Of a stretch of 64,000 bases of DNA, positions 21,854 to 33,800 are shown piece by piece (position 1 is the first letter of the stretch; each line of letters starts with the position of its first letter). The translations under genes were made by a program, and so were the position numbers. The notes under the pieces are model-generated. The model ran no database searches, was not told the DNA's origin, and worked only from the letters and a program-made list of their open reading frames with translations. Source of the DNA: Sambucus nigra (Eukaryota > Streptophyta > Magnoliopsida > Dipsacales > Adoxaceae); assembly GCA_949130495.1 (NCBI GenBank), contig OX422213.1:57572678-57636677 (forward strand), in the 5' to 3' direction.

Positions 21854-24800
21854 GAAAAGGAACCTCGTCCTCGAAATTTTGATAAGCATGGTACTAAAAC
21901 CTTCGGATCCTTACACACATGGCAACTGAACATACATATAATCAACTTGTGATAATATTTTGACATCACCACTATTCACCCACTAGTAGTATAATCCCAT
22001 TTAAAGGCCTACTTGCTACGACCCATTATTAATGAAAAGTCTATTCCAATTATTTCAAACTGCTATACTCTATCCTTCGTAAGGTCTCACCTATACATTT
22101 ATGTGCAAAACTATCGTAAATCCGCAAACAATGCTCCAATAAGACGAGCCTATGTTCCATTCCCTCTATCATCTTAATATTGGAAAAGGCCCCACTTCCC
22201 TAGCTGCTAACTTAAACAAATCACATAACTCCCTTCTTGGGAGACACCCACGATAATTTCTGACCACTCACATCAGTATTTAACTCTTCAATTTGCGATG
22301 ACACAACTCTTAAGACATTCTGGAACTACACAAAAATAACTATGATTTTCTAAATCCCTATCGGCCGACTCTAAATAACGTCTGACCCACAAAAATTACT
22401 ATTTCCCACCCTTAACGAGCCACAAGGGAGAAGACAAAGCCTCCCGCCTCAAGTATCAAAAGGCATCTTTCTAATAATTGCTGGTACGAGTCATTACACA
22501 TAGCTCTACCAATGGTAATTTTTTCTCCCAATTACTGTAAAGTCTAGAATATGTATCTCTCTCATACTTTAACATCCTACTCACTTTTCCCGTTTACTCC
22601 TCAGTGTATGGATCATATGTCTATTTACAAATGAACTTCTCCCCCATCGCCTTATGATACTCCCAATCGGAGGTGGGACTTAAGGATCTCATCTCAAGGG
22701 CATCTTGTGCCGATTCATTTCTTCTGTTAAGTGAAATATTGGGTACATTACTCGACAATGTAACTCACCTAATGTAGAAAGAATTATTTTTCCTCGATCA
22801 ACCAATCCCACAAACCCAAATGGGATCTTTACCTATTTATGATATTGGTATTCTTATAATTAACTTCATTAGTCTACCTATCCATTCAATAGATGGAATC
22901 ACCTATTATGGAAAAATTTTGGTTGATCACCTCGGGCCCATATGTTCCCATCTACGAGGGGTGAACTTGGAGACAACTTCATTATGTCTCACTCCCTAAC
23001 AATCGATAAGCTCAACATCCCACATCACATGGTACATCTCACTCTCGTTTATAGGGAATTCTAAAAATCATGACTCATTCATCCGCACATCTCGGGTCGT
23101 GTTCACATGGTAAAAATCAAATCCTATTTATGCGCAAAGCACCCCTAACATTCGACTGAGTAAGACTCTACTCGACTCTCCTTATTGTGGGATATTCCAT
23201 TGTGTAGAGAGATCCCTCGCTTGTGTCTCCACAGTCTTTCAACCCATCTCAGGGTGATAGCTCACCTTATTCAATACATATATCTGGACTCTCTCATTCC
23301 TCAATCTGAAGTTTAATCCCTTATGCACTTCCAATTCTTCTTATACTTCCCCCACATGCATATGGTTCAACCCATTTACTCCTTGTCCTTGTCTCGAACA
23401 TACGGAAAATCAAACTCACTAGGGTGCCCATACACCATATATCTCACGCATATCTGCATAAACATCATAGACCGAACATTTTTATCAAAAGTTCAACCCC
23501 TCATGCTCGACGTGTCTATATCGTAAGGGTATTCATGATCAACCCACTAATTACAATTTATTTATCCTTAAGATTTTCCCACCCATCTAGTGGGGGTGTA
23601 AAAATTTACCAATGTTTCTTAGACAGTACTACCTAGATCTAGTGGCATTATATCATATAATAGTTTTTAACTCAAACTATTTTCTACCCACGTATAATGA
23701 TCATCATTTAAACTCGATATTATGCCATCCAATACATCTCCAAAATTTTGACATTTAATAAAGTTCCCACACGGAATATCCTGTGATTAAAATCAAACCA
23801 AGAAATTTCCCCAATTTCCCCATCATTTGGCAATAGTTGGTGACATTAATGGGACATACAAAATCCTAACCCTAGACGTATAAGTCTAATACTCAGCTCC
23901 CACATCACTAAGTTCCTAGTTCTATCTCAATAACGAGATAAATATCCCCGTGATACCGTAAACTTCATATCCTCGATGTCTCATCTGAATAGTCCTTATG
24001 CACTGAAATAGAATATAATAAGACAACAATATTATCCAAAGTATCCATTTCAATATAATATATATGCCACTTGATATTCTGTTAGGTGAAATATCTCAAA
24101 AAACAACAAATCCTTCCCAAAAACATCAAACACGATAGCCTGACTATAACAATCCACCATCACTAACCATTACTAACGAGTCCATAACAAGGACAACATC
24201 ATACCCGCACAACATCTCTTTGAAATGAACAAATCTCCAAAATATATCCTCTTAGTGTTCAAACATACTCCCCTCTATTTGGAACCAAAGAGAGTCCTGC
24301 TACCCAACGGTAAATATAGACACTCAATAGTGATCCCAATGATACATCTAATATGTCTCTCTCACACGCAATTCTAGTGCTAATCCAAATACTGTGACAC
24401 ACTCGTATCACATCGACCCTATCCCATCGGCCCATGGATAAAATTTATACTTTCAATTGACAATGTCTTTGGCTATTTGAATTATTCCTAGACGTAGTGC
24501 TCACATATGAAGTGTCCCAAACTACTATAATTTTTACACCTATTGGGTACTGCTCCTATCCTTATCTCTCTACGGACAAGCTTAACGCATGTGGTTTTGT
24601 TATCTACATGTAAAACACCTACCTACGTAATCCCCCTATCTTTGTCCCTACTAGCCATGTCAGGGTTGTGTTCTCTCTATCACCGGTAGTGTCAGCCCTG
24701 ATGCTACCCCGTGGTTCCTTTAGCTCTGTCAAACTAGTCGAACACATTACTGGTTTGAATGGCATTGTCTGAATCCACCGTCACTCGGTCGGAATTGCCT

Positions 24801-25828
24801 TGATTTAAATCTTTTAAACGGGTATCTTTAAAAGGTAATTCTCTTATGTTGCCTTATAACACAAATACACCTAATCTCGGTCTGTTGTCTAGGCTTTTCC
24901 ATGCTCTTGGCTCCATTCACATGAAAGTGTCAATATTGACATTATAAAAATACGACAATAATTGCAACATCATTAATCCTTCAATCCATATTCCCATAAA
25001 TATTGGCATATCCTACCCAGGAGTCCATCATCAAACTTAAGGACCCTATTATCCTCTGTATCCACCTTGTCAGGTATGAATTTTGACAAACAAGCAAATT
25101 CTTACCCATACTCGGACATTGTCTTGCCACTCCTAAAACAATTACAAAATCTCGTTAACATCTTTATTTGAACATTAGATGAAAGGACTTTTGATCAAAC
25201 CTCACCAAAATTCCTTAATACTTTATAATATATCTCTTCTCAAATGTGGTGAATAAAACTTCTCTTATAAGCTTAAAAAACACCCGAAATGTATCCCTGA
25301 ACGTCACTGTACTCCACTATATGCAAATGCATTTAGATGTTCTCCTTCAATTCTCTAGAAAATATACGTCCACACTTTACTCAATATTTTGCAAATGGAC
25401 CTTATAAAAACACTTTAGACTCCCTTTCCCATACCGACTGCACTTGGTGAGTACGAACTTGGCGCCACCATCTACTATGGCAGTGTTTGGGGGGAAACGG
25501 TTATGCTCTAGCGATTCTCACAGCATTAACTACCTGAGCAATTATAGTAGTGACTTCTACTCTGGTCACATGGGATATAAAAATCTTTGTCTCTGATTGA
25601 GACTCTCTTCTTGTAGTCCTCCTAACGACCCTCATTAGTCGTCCTAAATTGTTCAGTATACGAAGCGCTAACTAAACTCATATAATATTCACTTACATTA
25701 TACATAATAGAAGGAGAACATACATAGAAGTATGAATCAACAGTCCTAAACTTAGGATTGTACATCATATAATGCTACAGTAGAAAAATAATAAGTCCGC
25801 AAAGATCCTAAGAACTCTAGAACCGGAT
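21854..25828 (-). pseudogene. Element B decayed gag-pol
   Basis: No long frame survives, but landmarks lie in the right order on the minus strand. The gag domain is near 25060-25180 (M-S-E-Y-G, C-L-S-K-F-I-P-D-K-V, like A's gag). The second protease block is near 24160-24220 (C-G-Y-D-V-V-L). The zinc-finger side of integrase is near 23400 and its C-terminal half is at 22700-22160, with W-E-K-K-L-P-L-V-E-L and V-G-P-F-P-I. A chromodomain-end-like K-F-R-G-R-G-S-F lies at 21870. Protease to integrase end is about 2.0 kb, against 2.75 kb in A, so much of RT is probably deleted. Confidence 0.65.
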
Positions 25829-25840
25829 GCTCTAATACCA
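25829..25840 (-). promoter_or_regulatory. Element B primer binding site (initiator tRNA-Met type)
   Basis: The minus strand reads TGGTATTAGAGC four bases after the LTR end; the usual site is TGGTATCAGAGC, so one C-to-T change. Confidence 0.8.
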
Positions 25841-25844
25841 TATA

Positions 25845-26425
25845 TGACACCCTGATTATTAAAATAATGGGTGGCCATCCCAAGACTAAAATAAAATAGG
25901 AATTCCATTTGCTCATTCCTAGCACCACCGTTGACTTCAATTAATTACTAACCACATGTTATTAAATTAAGCACGTGTCAATTTCAATCTTATCTAATGT
26001 GAAACAATAATATAATAATCAACCACAATTATCTACACAACTTACAATGAATTCCACAACCACAAATAAATTAAAACTATTAATTTATTACATCCCAAAC
26101 TATTCTGATTAAATCATCAGAATAAATCTCCATAAAATAATATTGAGAATGAACTAAACATAGATGGAATAAACCGACTGTCTTAGGAAACATGCCTAAA
26201 TAGGAAAAGAGTCATGAACTAGAATATAAAAATAAAAGTGACCAAACAAAACTCTGCAACATCCACAGCTGCCACAACTTTGGGCGTGATCACGCCTGGT
26301 GTCCTTGTGGCTGGACACCTAAAAGGTTTTGAAAATATATTTTGACACAGGTCAGAGCCCGAAACCATTTGAAAATATTTTTCAAGTAATTAAAATGAAT
26401 AAATAAATGTATATAAATTTACTCA
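25845..26425 (-). repeat. Element B 5' LTR, inner (U5-side) part
   Basis: It begins TGACACCCTGATTATT on the plus strand, i.e. the CA end of a minus-strand LTR. It contains the inverted TTTTAGGTGTCCAGCCAC block seen at 1 and 18892. It is interrupted at 26425 by element C and continues at 37948. Confidence 0.75.
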
Positions 26426-26921
26426 TTATTGATGTAAAAAACTAGATTTGATGTAATTAATTAATGATCGTTAAATATGAAATAAGAAATAAGACAGAGA
26501 ATTCATAAAGTGGTTCAGCCTTATGAAAATGGCCTATGTCCACTGTTTTGTATTGCTGGATGGTTTCGCTTAATCTTGATCACAATTTCCATTAATCAAT
26601 TACCCCTTATGGAGGGCATTACAATGTATTTATGGCCCTGGGGCTGTCAGTATGAATAGATAATATGTCGTTATTTAATAGATATATACATGTGTACAAT
26701 AAGAATGTTCATTAAATCATATGTTCACTGAATGTGCAATTACTGCTTGATATTCCTTTCTAGATGGTCTGAACGTTGAGTAGCTAGGTACGCTAAGTAG
26801 ATCGGGGTGATGAGTAGCTCGGTGTTGCGAGTTATTTGGTGAGTATAAGCGTTTGCCACGTAAGATGACATATGTCTTCATATAATTGGTCCACGTCGAC
26901 TGACTAATTTTCGTATCAACA
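26426..26921 (-). repeat. Element C 3' LTR (496 bp)
   Basis: It ends TATCAACA; its other terminus is TATTGATG where the partner LTR has TGTTGATG, so the terminal G is mutated. It aligns end to end with 37452-37947. Confidence 0.9.
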
Positions 26922-26934
26922 GAAGCCCCCAATG
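26922..26934 (-). promoter_or_regulatory. Element C polypurine tract
   Basis: The minus strand reads CATTGGGGGCTTC and abuts the LTR terminus TGTTGATA. Confidence 0.75.
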
Positions 26935-27357
26935 TTTCACAATTGAGGTTTAATATGAGAATGTGGAACATTATGGCCAAAAGTTGCTCGAACATGGATT
27001 AGATTACACACCTCCAACACTTAGGACATATTCTCTTCAGTCTTATCGTTTGCGCGCGAAATGGAAAACTTGTAAATATTTTGAATCTGCGACAGACGCT
27101 TGGGTGTTTACGTCTTTTTCATCATTTTAATCGCTGGAAAAGCAATCGTCTTTTCTAGTAATGATTTGTTTTCCTACTTCCCAGTGCAAAGCATTTAAAA
27201 GCGATAGATACAGATCATCATCTACTTTTTACCTCCAGATTTCTAAACTCTTTTTCTTCTCATTTTGTCCTTGTACTGTCATTATTTATGTCATCCGCCT
27301 TACCAGATTTCTCAATCCCTCTGTAAGAACTTTTTCTTTCTTCTTTCTTTGATCTAG

Positions 27358-30300
27358 AATAACCCAAGAGGGAATTGCAAAATCATCTCGGAACTTATCC
27401 AACGATTCAATAAGATAAACCAACCTCCTGGCCCTTCTGATTTATTTTCTATGGCCGAGGGACATTGGTTTCCCTCCCTTTTTGTAGCAGAGTGTGGCTT
27501 TTCTGTTTCTCCTAGTTTTGCCAATATTTCGATATTGTTCCTACAAGAGTAGCCCCAAATACATGGAGGGTAGTTAATAGCGTACATAGGTTAAACCAGA
27601 TTCATGGGACTCATATAAGGATCCATGAGATTATGTTATGTTATAAATGGGTTACCAGTGATACCACATTTTATTTAAAAAATTTGTTTTCCAATAGAGC
27701 TTTAGGGATCAATCTTTCCGATGCTAATAGTGACTATTTTTATCAAGGAGTTGTGATGAAAAATTGGCAACACCCCCCAATGAAAGTAAATGATGTTTAC
27801 CAAGGTCCTAGATGTCTACTATATGGAAATGGGATAGGTTGTTTTTAATTTTTTGATTTAGCTCTATTTATGTTTGATGAAATGTGCCACTGATATTTAT
27901 TTTATTTTATGCAGTTGATAACAAAAGAAATACCCCAAAAGAAAGTGACATTATTATAAAAGATTTGAAACTCATCGGGGTTTGCATCAATCAGTTGTTG
28001 GGGAGCACGTTAGAGATGCTTCTTATTTGTTAAGATACAAAAATACTAGTTCCTCTTTTATTGCTCATCCTTTCTCCCCTCCTGTGATAATTAACCTTGA
28101 TCAAATTCCATCATCTAGAGCCGACGTAGAAGAATCTTCTTCTGATTTGGGTACCTCTATCACTGATTTGATGCTCTTAGCGTTGATGGGACAAAGAAGA
28201 GAAAAGGAGATGTCCCAGCTGAAAGGACGAAGAAAATGGATATGGATCCATCTAAAGGAACAATTTTAACTATTAAGGAGGTCGGCAAGAAGCCACCTGT
28301 TGTCCCAAAAGAGGCAGCACCTTTGATTAAAGGTGTTGATATTACACAAGAAGATGCAACACCTTTGATTGAAGGTGCTCCTTTAAGGAGATTCAGGAGG
28401 GGTCTTGCAGAAAGACCTATAGAAACTGCTGATCAACCTTCTGAAGTTGAGGATCAATCTTTAAGAGCTAACACTTTAGCTCTCATTGCTCCGAGATTGG
28501 CCAAAGGTTTGATAAAATCTTGGAGCATTCTCGAATATCGAGCTGCTAAGGGTCCCCTTTCTCAGGTTAAGATCAGTGACTTATCCACCCAACATATTGC
28601 GTCAGTAAGTATCATAATCCTTACTATTTTATCTCCATGTACCGTTTTCATATTCAGATCCGAGTTCCTTTTCTTTTGCAATTTATGACGTGTTTTAATA
28701 GTATCCTAGAGAAAGATGAGGCTATTAAGGCTTCAACTTCCTCCAGTGGGGTGGAAGAAGCTTTTATTGGGTTATCGCAGTCTTTGATGGACTCTCGGCA
28801 GAAGTATGAGGAAGATAAAGTTTCTTAGGAGAGGAAACTTCTATCTGCAGTAACAACTCGCCAACAAGATGATATAGCTCAAGACCAAGATGTAATTACC
28901 TCCAAAGATTTGGAGGAAAAATTAAAGGTCACAATTTCTAGAAAGGACGAAGCTGATGGAAAGCTTGAGGAGGACTAACGGCGTAAGAAGGATTTGGAGG
29001 ATAAGGGGAAGCTTGCCGAGGGATGTGCTTCTTCTGAGAAGGCGAAGAGAAAAGCTGTTCTGAAAAATTCCTTTAGCTCTGGTTGGGACAAAGGACGGAA
29101 TAAAGCCTTAACTGCTATTACTTTATCGATGGAGTATGCAAGTTTGAAGTACTTCAGAGATGGAGTGGTTGCAGCATTGAAAGAGTTGAGTGTTGAAGAT
29201 GATTCTAAATTATTTCAGAAACACATTCATGGCCCTCCTCCTACTATTAACGAGGAAGAAGAAGATGAAGCTGCATCTGATGAGTCTTCTATGATGATAG
29301 TAGAGCAAGTACCTGTTGTCACCATTCCCCAGCTTTTTGAGAATGTTCCACAAGCAACAACTTCTATCGAACAACGCCACCTACTTTTTGAGCAACTAAC
29401 TCCTTCATCAAAACCAGTTGAAGATGCTATAGGGGATAAAAAGACGGTGTAAAGTTGTTTGGCTCTTTTGCTATGTTTTTTTTCTCTTTCTGGTTGTAGC
29501 TTTGGATGTACTGTCTTCTCTTATGATCAATAAAAATGGTCTTCGTTATCTAGTCTGAGATTCTCCTTTAATTGCTCTGTCTATATCGTTTTTGATGCAT
29601 GTTTATTTTCCTTGCTAGTTTGTTTCTAGGATGGAACTTTTATCAGCTCATGCTACAGAGTTGATGAAAAAATGTAATGATTATTTCAAAGCTGGCCATA
29701 CAGATTTGACTGAGGCCCAAATAATTGAGATCCTTCGACCTGATGCTTTTGAGCAAATAATTGATGCGAACCAATACTTGAAGTGTTTACTTGATCGTGT
29801 TGTATCCAATAATATGGCCTATTACAAAATGATTCAAGACCTCCAATTTCAACACAAAAAAACACTACATTCCTGCATGAAGGTTATGAGAAAAAGTACC
29901 AACAATTGAGTGTTGATCGGGGCTATGATAAATATATCTCTATCAATGAAAAGAGGGAAAGTTTGTTGAAACATGAGATCGAGGAACATAGGAATATTGC
30001 CAAGCTGTTGGAGGAAGAGAATATTGCCTTGTAAGAATAAGTGAAACAACCCAAATCTGCTGCCTCATCTTCTTCGGGAGCGTTAGTCCCAGTTAATGAT
30101 GAAGGTTTTTATTTTCTAGAGACTGAAAATGCTGCCTTGAAAGAAAAATTAGTGGCTTTGAAGAGAGACGGACCTACATCATCCCCTCGAGGCAGAGCAA
30201 GGCCTTCTACTCGTGGTTTAACAAGAGATGGTCGAATTAATATTGATGAGACGAGGACCCAAATAGATTTATAAAATCAAGACGTCAAATTAATGACAAA

Positions 30301-30886
30301 AAATTAAGCCTTGGTTGAGATGTCCACAAAAATCCAAAGTCTCTCCGAGCAACTTTCCAGGAAAAGTTCTGCCTTGGAGAGTAAAGAGAATTTTATGAAG
30401 AAGCTCCATCAAAATGTTGAGAGACTGGCATATCAATTTCATAAACAACATAAAGAATTTTGGAATGCGGGATATAATAAAGATCTATGCCATCTCAACG
30501 CTCGATTGAGACAATCAAACAATGAGGGGTATAAGTAAGGATGGTTGAATGCTCTTGGTGTGATACGTCTTCAGAAAGGAAATTCCTTGTGGGATTGGTA
30601 TGAAACTGGGTTTCTTGACCTACCAGTACCTCCTTTAAAATTAGATGTTAGTTGGATTCCAGCTCATTCCATACCTCAATGTTCGATCTCCAAGTACCTT
30701 GGTGATTACAATCTTCATGAAAATTATGAAATATCCCGACCTCCTCACCTGCTTAAGCGACCAAGTTTGAGAAACACTAGTATGCTACTGGATATGAATT
30801 TTATTAATTCTCCTTATGCTTTAGATTATCCTCCCACTGGGATGGAACCTGTACCCAAATCAGAAGGAAAAAAGGCAATATAATAG
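27358..30886 (+). pseudogene. antisense multi-exon gene of element C, putative gypsy-type-transposon-domain and coiled-coil protein
   Basis: Plus-strand, opposite to pol. The N-terminal part (27358-27840) holds L-F-V-A-E-C-G-F-S-V-S-P, then after a frameshift near 27520 Y-F-D-I-V-P-T-R-V-A-P-N-T-W-R, resembling the plant Transposase_28 ('putative gypsy type transposon') family. Likely exons are 27358-27835, 27915-28597 (donor GTAAGT at 28598), about 28708-29450 and 29631-30883, with T-rich acceptors ending TTATGCAG and TTTCTAG. The middle and C-terminal parts are rich in E, K and Q with heptad-like spacing, so probably coiled coil. A second frameshift lies near 28200 and stops at 28828, 28978, about 30030 and 30537. 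An AATAAA at 29529 could end a shorter transcript. The product's role is unknown. Confidence 0.65.
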
Positions 30887-31343
30887 GATATTTATATTGA
30901 ATGAAGAAAACTTCATCTTTTGTAATTTGTTGTTCTGTATTTAATGAAGAAACATTTCATCTTTGTGCATTCCATTTTTCCTTGGAAATAGTTTTTAAGA
31001 TGTCTTTCTTATAACATATTGATGAATGCATATATATCTATAGAGGGACAATTTGTCCAATTTGTTTTATTGCCTAGACAATGGAGCTTGCCCCACTTGC
31101 TAGCTAGTTGTATTGACTTGTCACCTATAAGTGCCTAAGCAATGGAACGAGTTTCATACCATGGTCCTCCTTAGTTGTAACAATCTTAACAGGATTTTCT
31201 TATTTCCTAGATAGTGGATGCCCCGTGGGGTCACCCATCTTCTTATCTAGTTTGGGATGCCCCTTGAGGTCACCCGAGAATAAAAAAGGCTTTGCCTTGT
31301 ATGAGTTTTATGCCAACATTGTTGGTTAAATTTATTGATGTTA

Positions 31344-31428
31344 ACCAATCGTGGTTGGTAGTTGTTGATATTCTGACCAATCGTAGTTGGTGGTTGCTGA
31401 TATTCCGACCAACCATAGTCGGTGGTTT
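31344..31428. repeat. 32-bp tandem repeat in element C
   Basis: Copies start at 31344, 31376 and 31408 (exact 32-bp period, last one partial). Each opens with a small dyad, ACCAATCGTGGTTGGT and variants. It lies between the end of the antisense gene and the end of integrase. Confidence 0.9.
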
Positions 31429-31534
31429 AGTGTGTAGCATGAGTACTCCGAAAAAAAATAAAACAAACATAATATGGAGAAAATATCATCTTTATTCGTA
31501 CTGAAAAGACTGAAATACGTATGAATCTATATTA

Positions 31535-32640
31535 CTAATAATATTTGTGCAGATGCTCTGTATTCCATGCTGTTTTGAATTCTTCTCCCTCCAAGGTTGC
31601 GATTGTGTAGGTCCCAGGTCGAACAACTGTAGTTACTCGATAGGGCCCATGCCAGTTGGCCTCTAACTTATTATGCTTTTGAATCACCTTCTTGAGAACA
31701 TAGTGTCCCTCCTTAAGATCACATTGCGTGTCTCTTTTGTTGTGAAACATGGCAGTTTATTGCTGGTAATTCGTGTTCTTGATCGTCGCATCTTCTTTTA
31801 CTTCTTCGAGCACATCTAAGTCTAAATGTCTCATCAAATCACTTACAGGAGAGTTAAAATTAAGCACCCTATGTGTCGGTAGTCCCAGTTCAACTGGTAT
31901 AACTGCTTCACTGCCAAAAGCTAGCATATAAGGAGATTCTCCAGTTGTTATTCAGGGTGTTGTGCGATAAGCCCATAACATGAAATGTAGCTTATTAATC
32001 CAATTGCCTTTTGCATCATCCAGCTAATTCTTCGACCCGCTCAGCAGAGTTCTGTTTATCACTTTAGTTTGCTGATTGCTCTCAGAATGGCCTGGTGCAG
32101 AATGAATCTTTTAGTTGTTGGACTCGTGATAATATGCAGCGAACTCCTCATTATCGAATTGAGTACCATGGTCAGTAAAGAAAGCATGCGGCATACCATA
32201 CCTGGAAATAATATTATTCTAAATAAACTGGTAAACCCTCTCATACGACATGTCAATGAGAGGTTCAAGCTCAACCCACTTGGTGAAATAATCAACAACG
32301 ACTACTAAATACTTGATTCTCCCTTTGGTGGTCGGCAAACGCCCGACTAAGTCTATAGCCCACATGGAAAACAACCAAGCGGAAGTGTTGGGTGTTAATA
32401 ATGTCTATGGAGTTCTTCGAATGGAAGAGAAACTTTGGAACTTATCGCATCTCTTCGCATAAGCTGTACAGCCAACTCTCATCGTTGGCTAATAGTATCC
32501 CTGCATCGTTATCCTCTGCAGGAGAGTCTGACCTGCTATGTGAGCTCCACAAGAGCCTTCATGAATTTTTTCTATCAAATCTTTAACTTCCGAAGGATGC
32601 ACACATCTCTATAGACCTACTATGATACCCCTTATGTACA
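31535..32640 (-). pseudogene. Element C integrase
   Basis: The zinc-binding start lies near 32620-32440 (V-H-P-S-E, G-A-H, then C-T-A-Y-A-K-R-C-D-K). The core carries A-I-D-L-V-G-R-L-P near 32360, T-D-H-G-T-Q-F-D-N near 32170 and S-A-P-G-H-S-E-S-N near 32095, the usual D, D, E positions. The C-terminal domain, 31750-31535, reads W-H-G-P-Y-R-V-T to W-N-T-E-H-L-H-K-Y-Y, typical of the Tat lineage. In-frame stops lie near 32235 and 32120; other breaks separate the core from the C-terminus. Confidence 0.85.
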
Positions 32641-32756
32641 GAACTCCATTGTTCAGTACATACCGAGCAACTTTAAACTTCAGCCTCTTGGCTGCAAATT
32701 TGTGAGCTAGTAAACTCCTTCTTCGATATATTCACTAATGGGTCCATCCAGGATGG

Positions 32757-33353
32757 TCACATATCCAGGGTGATGAATCTCACTATTAAATCTTCATCTA
32801 TGCTTTGGTCTGTCAGAATCTCAATAGGAATCCTTCTTCGCAGCTCGGTGCGAGTGGCAGAGGCTAACAGAGCTAGTGTGTCAGCTCTCGCATTTTTTAA
32901 TCTTAGTATTCTAATCAATTGGACTGTTGTAAAGGTGCATAAAATCTCCATAACTTTGTCATAATACCTTGACATCAAGTCTCCTTTCACTGCATACAAC
33001 CAGAGAATCTGATTCACAATTAGTTATGAATCACTAAATACAATAACTTGATTTGCATTGAGTGTTTTGGCTAAACTGAGGCCCATAATCATATCTTCAT
33101 ATTAAGCTTCATTAAAATGGAAGCGTAACGCATAATCCACATCCACTCCATCTGCCTTGTGAAAAATTATATCGGCTCCGCTACCTGTGGCACACAAAGA
33201 ACCATCAACATACAAATTACATATGGGGATACCATTATCAAATTCTTGGTCTGACAAAATTCCCTGATGGAATATTTGATACTTGCTTTTATCATCTCCT
33301 AACACTGGGTTGTTATCTGATGGTTCTTGCTGTTTGGCGCTTGTCCCCTTCAT
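32757..33353 (-). pseudogene. Element C second (archaeal-type) RNase H
   Basis: I-C-N-L-Y-V-D-G-S-L-C-A-T-G-S-G-A-D near residue 45 is the Y-V-D-G-S...G-S-G-A signature of the extra RNase H found downstream of the ordinary one in Tat elements. L-R-F-H-F-N-E-A and V-I-V-F-S-D-S follow, then K-N-A-R-A-D-T-L-A-L-L-A, the last conserved block. Stops at about 33102 and 33025 interrupt it. It would assist RNA removal or primer formation during reverse transcription. Confidence 0.82.
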
Positions 33354-33434
33354 TACCTATGTGGATAAGAGTTGATCGAGGGGAGTCTCCGCTGATTCCC
33401 TAACATATATAAGTTGGTCTGCATTAGTTCCTTA

Positions 33435-33800
33435 TTAGTAGGAAGTATCTGGGCAGGTGAATTCCCTAGTGAAATCTGCTACCGCTTGCCCTTTTAGTGA
33501 GGTCCTTGGCTCATAAACAATATCATACTCTCCCAGCTCAGCTACCCAATACTTCAGTCTTCCAATTTTTTTTGGCTTGTGCAAGGCCTGTCTGAGCGGC
33601 ATATAAGTATACACCACTATTGTATGGGCCTAGAAAAAATGTTTCATCTTCCTACTTGCCTCTATCAATTCTAAGGCTAGCTTCTCCAATCTGGGATATC
33701 TTACTTTTTCTCCTCAAAAAGCTTTGGTCATATAATACACAGGTTTTTTCACTCCATCTTCAACTCTTATCAACGCTGAACTGATAGTACTCTCAGAGAC
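33435..33800 (-). pseudogene. Element C first RNase H
   Basis: Visible on the minus strand are P-V-Y-Y-M-T-K-A-F, R-Y-P-R-L-E-K-L-A-L-E-L-I, M-P-L-R-Q-A-L and L-G-E-Y-D-I-V-Y-E-P-R-T, ending A-V-A-D-F-T-R-E-F, the usual RT-connected RNase H of this lineage. Stops occur near 33718 and 33632. Confidence 0.8.

Noticed and set aside
28994..30883. a host coiled-coil gene rather than part of element C
   Set aside because: It lies wholly inside the two 496-bp LTRs of C, at the place where Tat elements are known to carry an antisense ORF.
32059..32298. overlapping open frames on both strands
   Set aside because: Shadow frames of element C integrase, whose true frame carries the D-D-E motifs.
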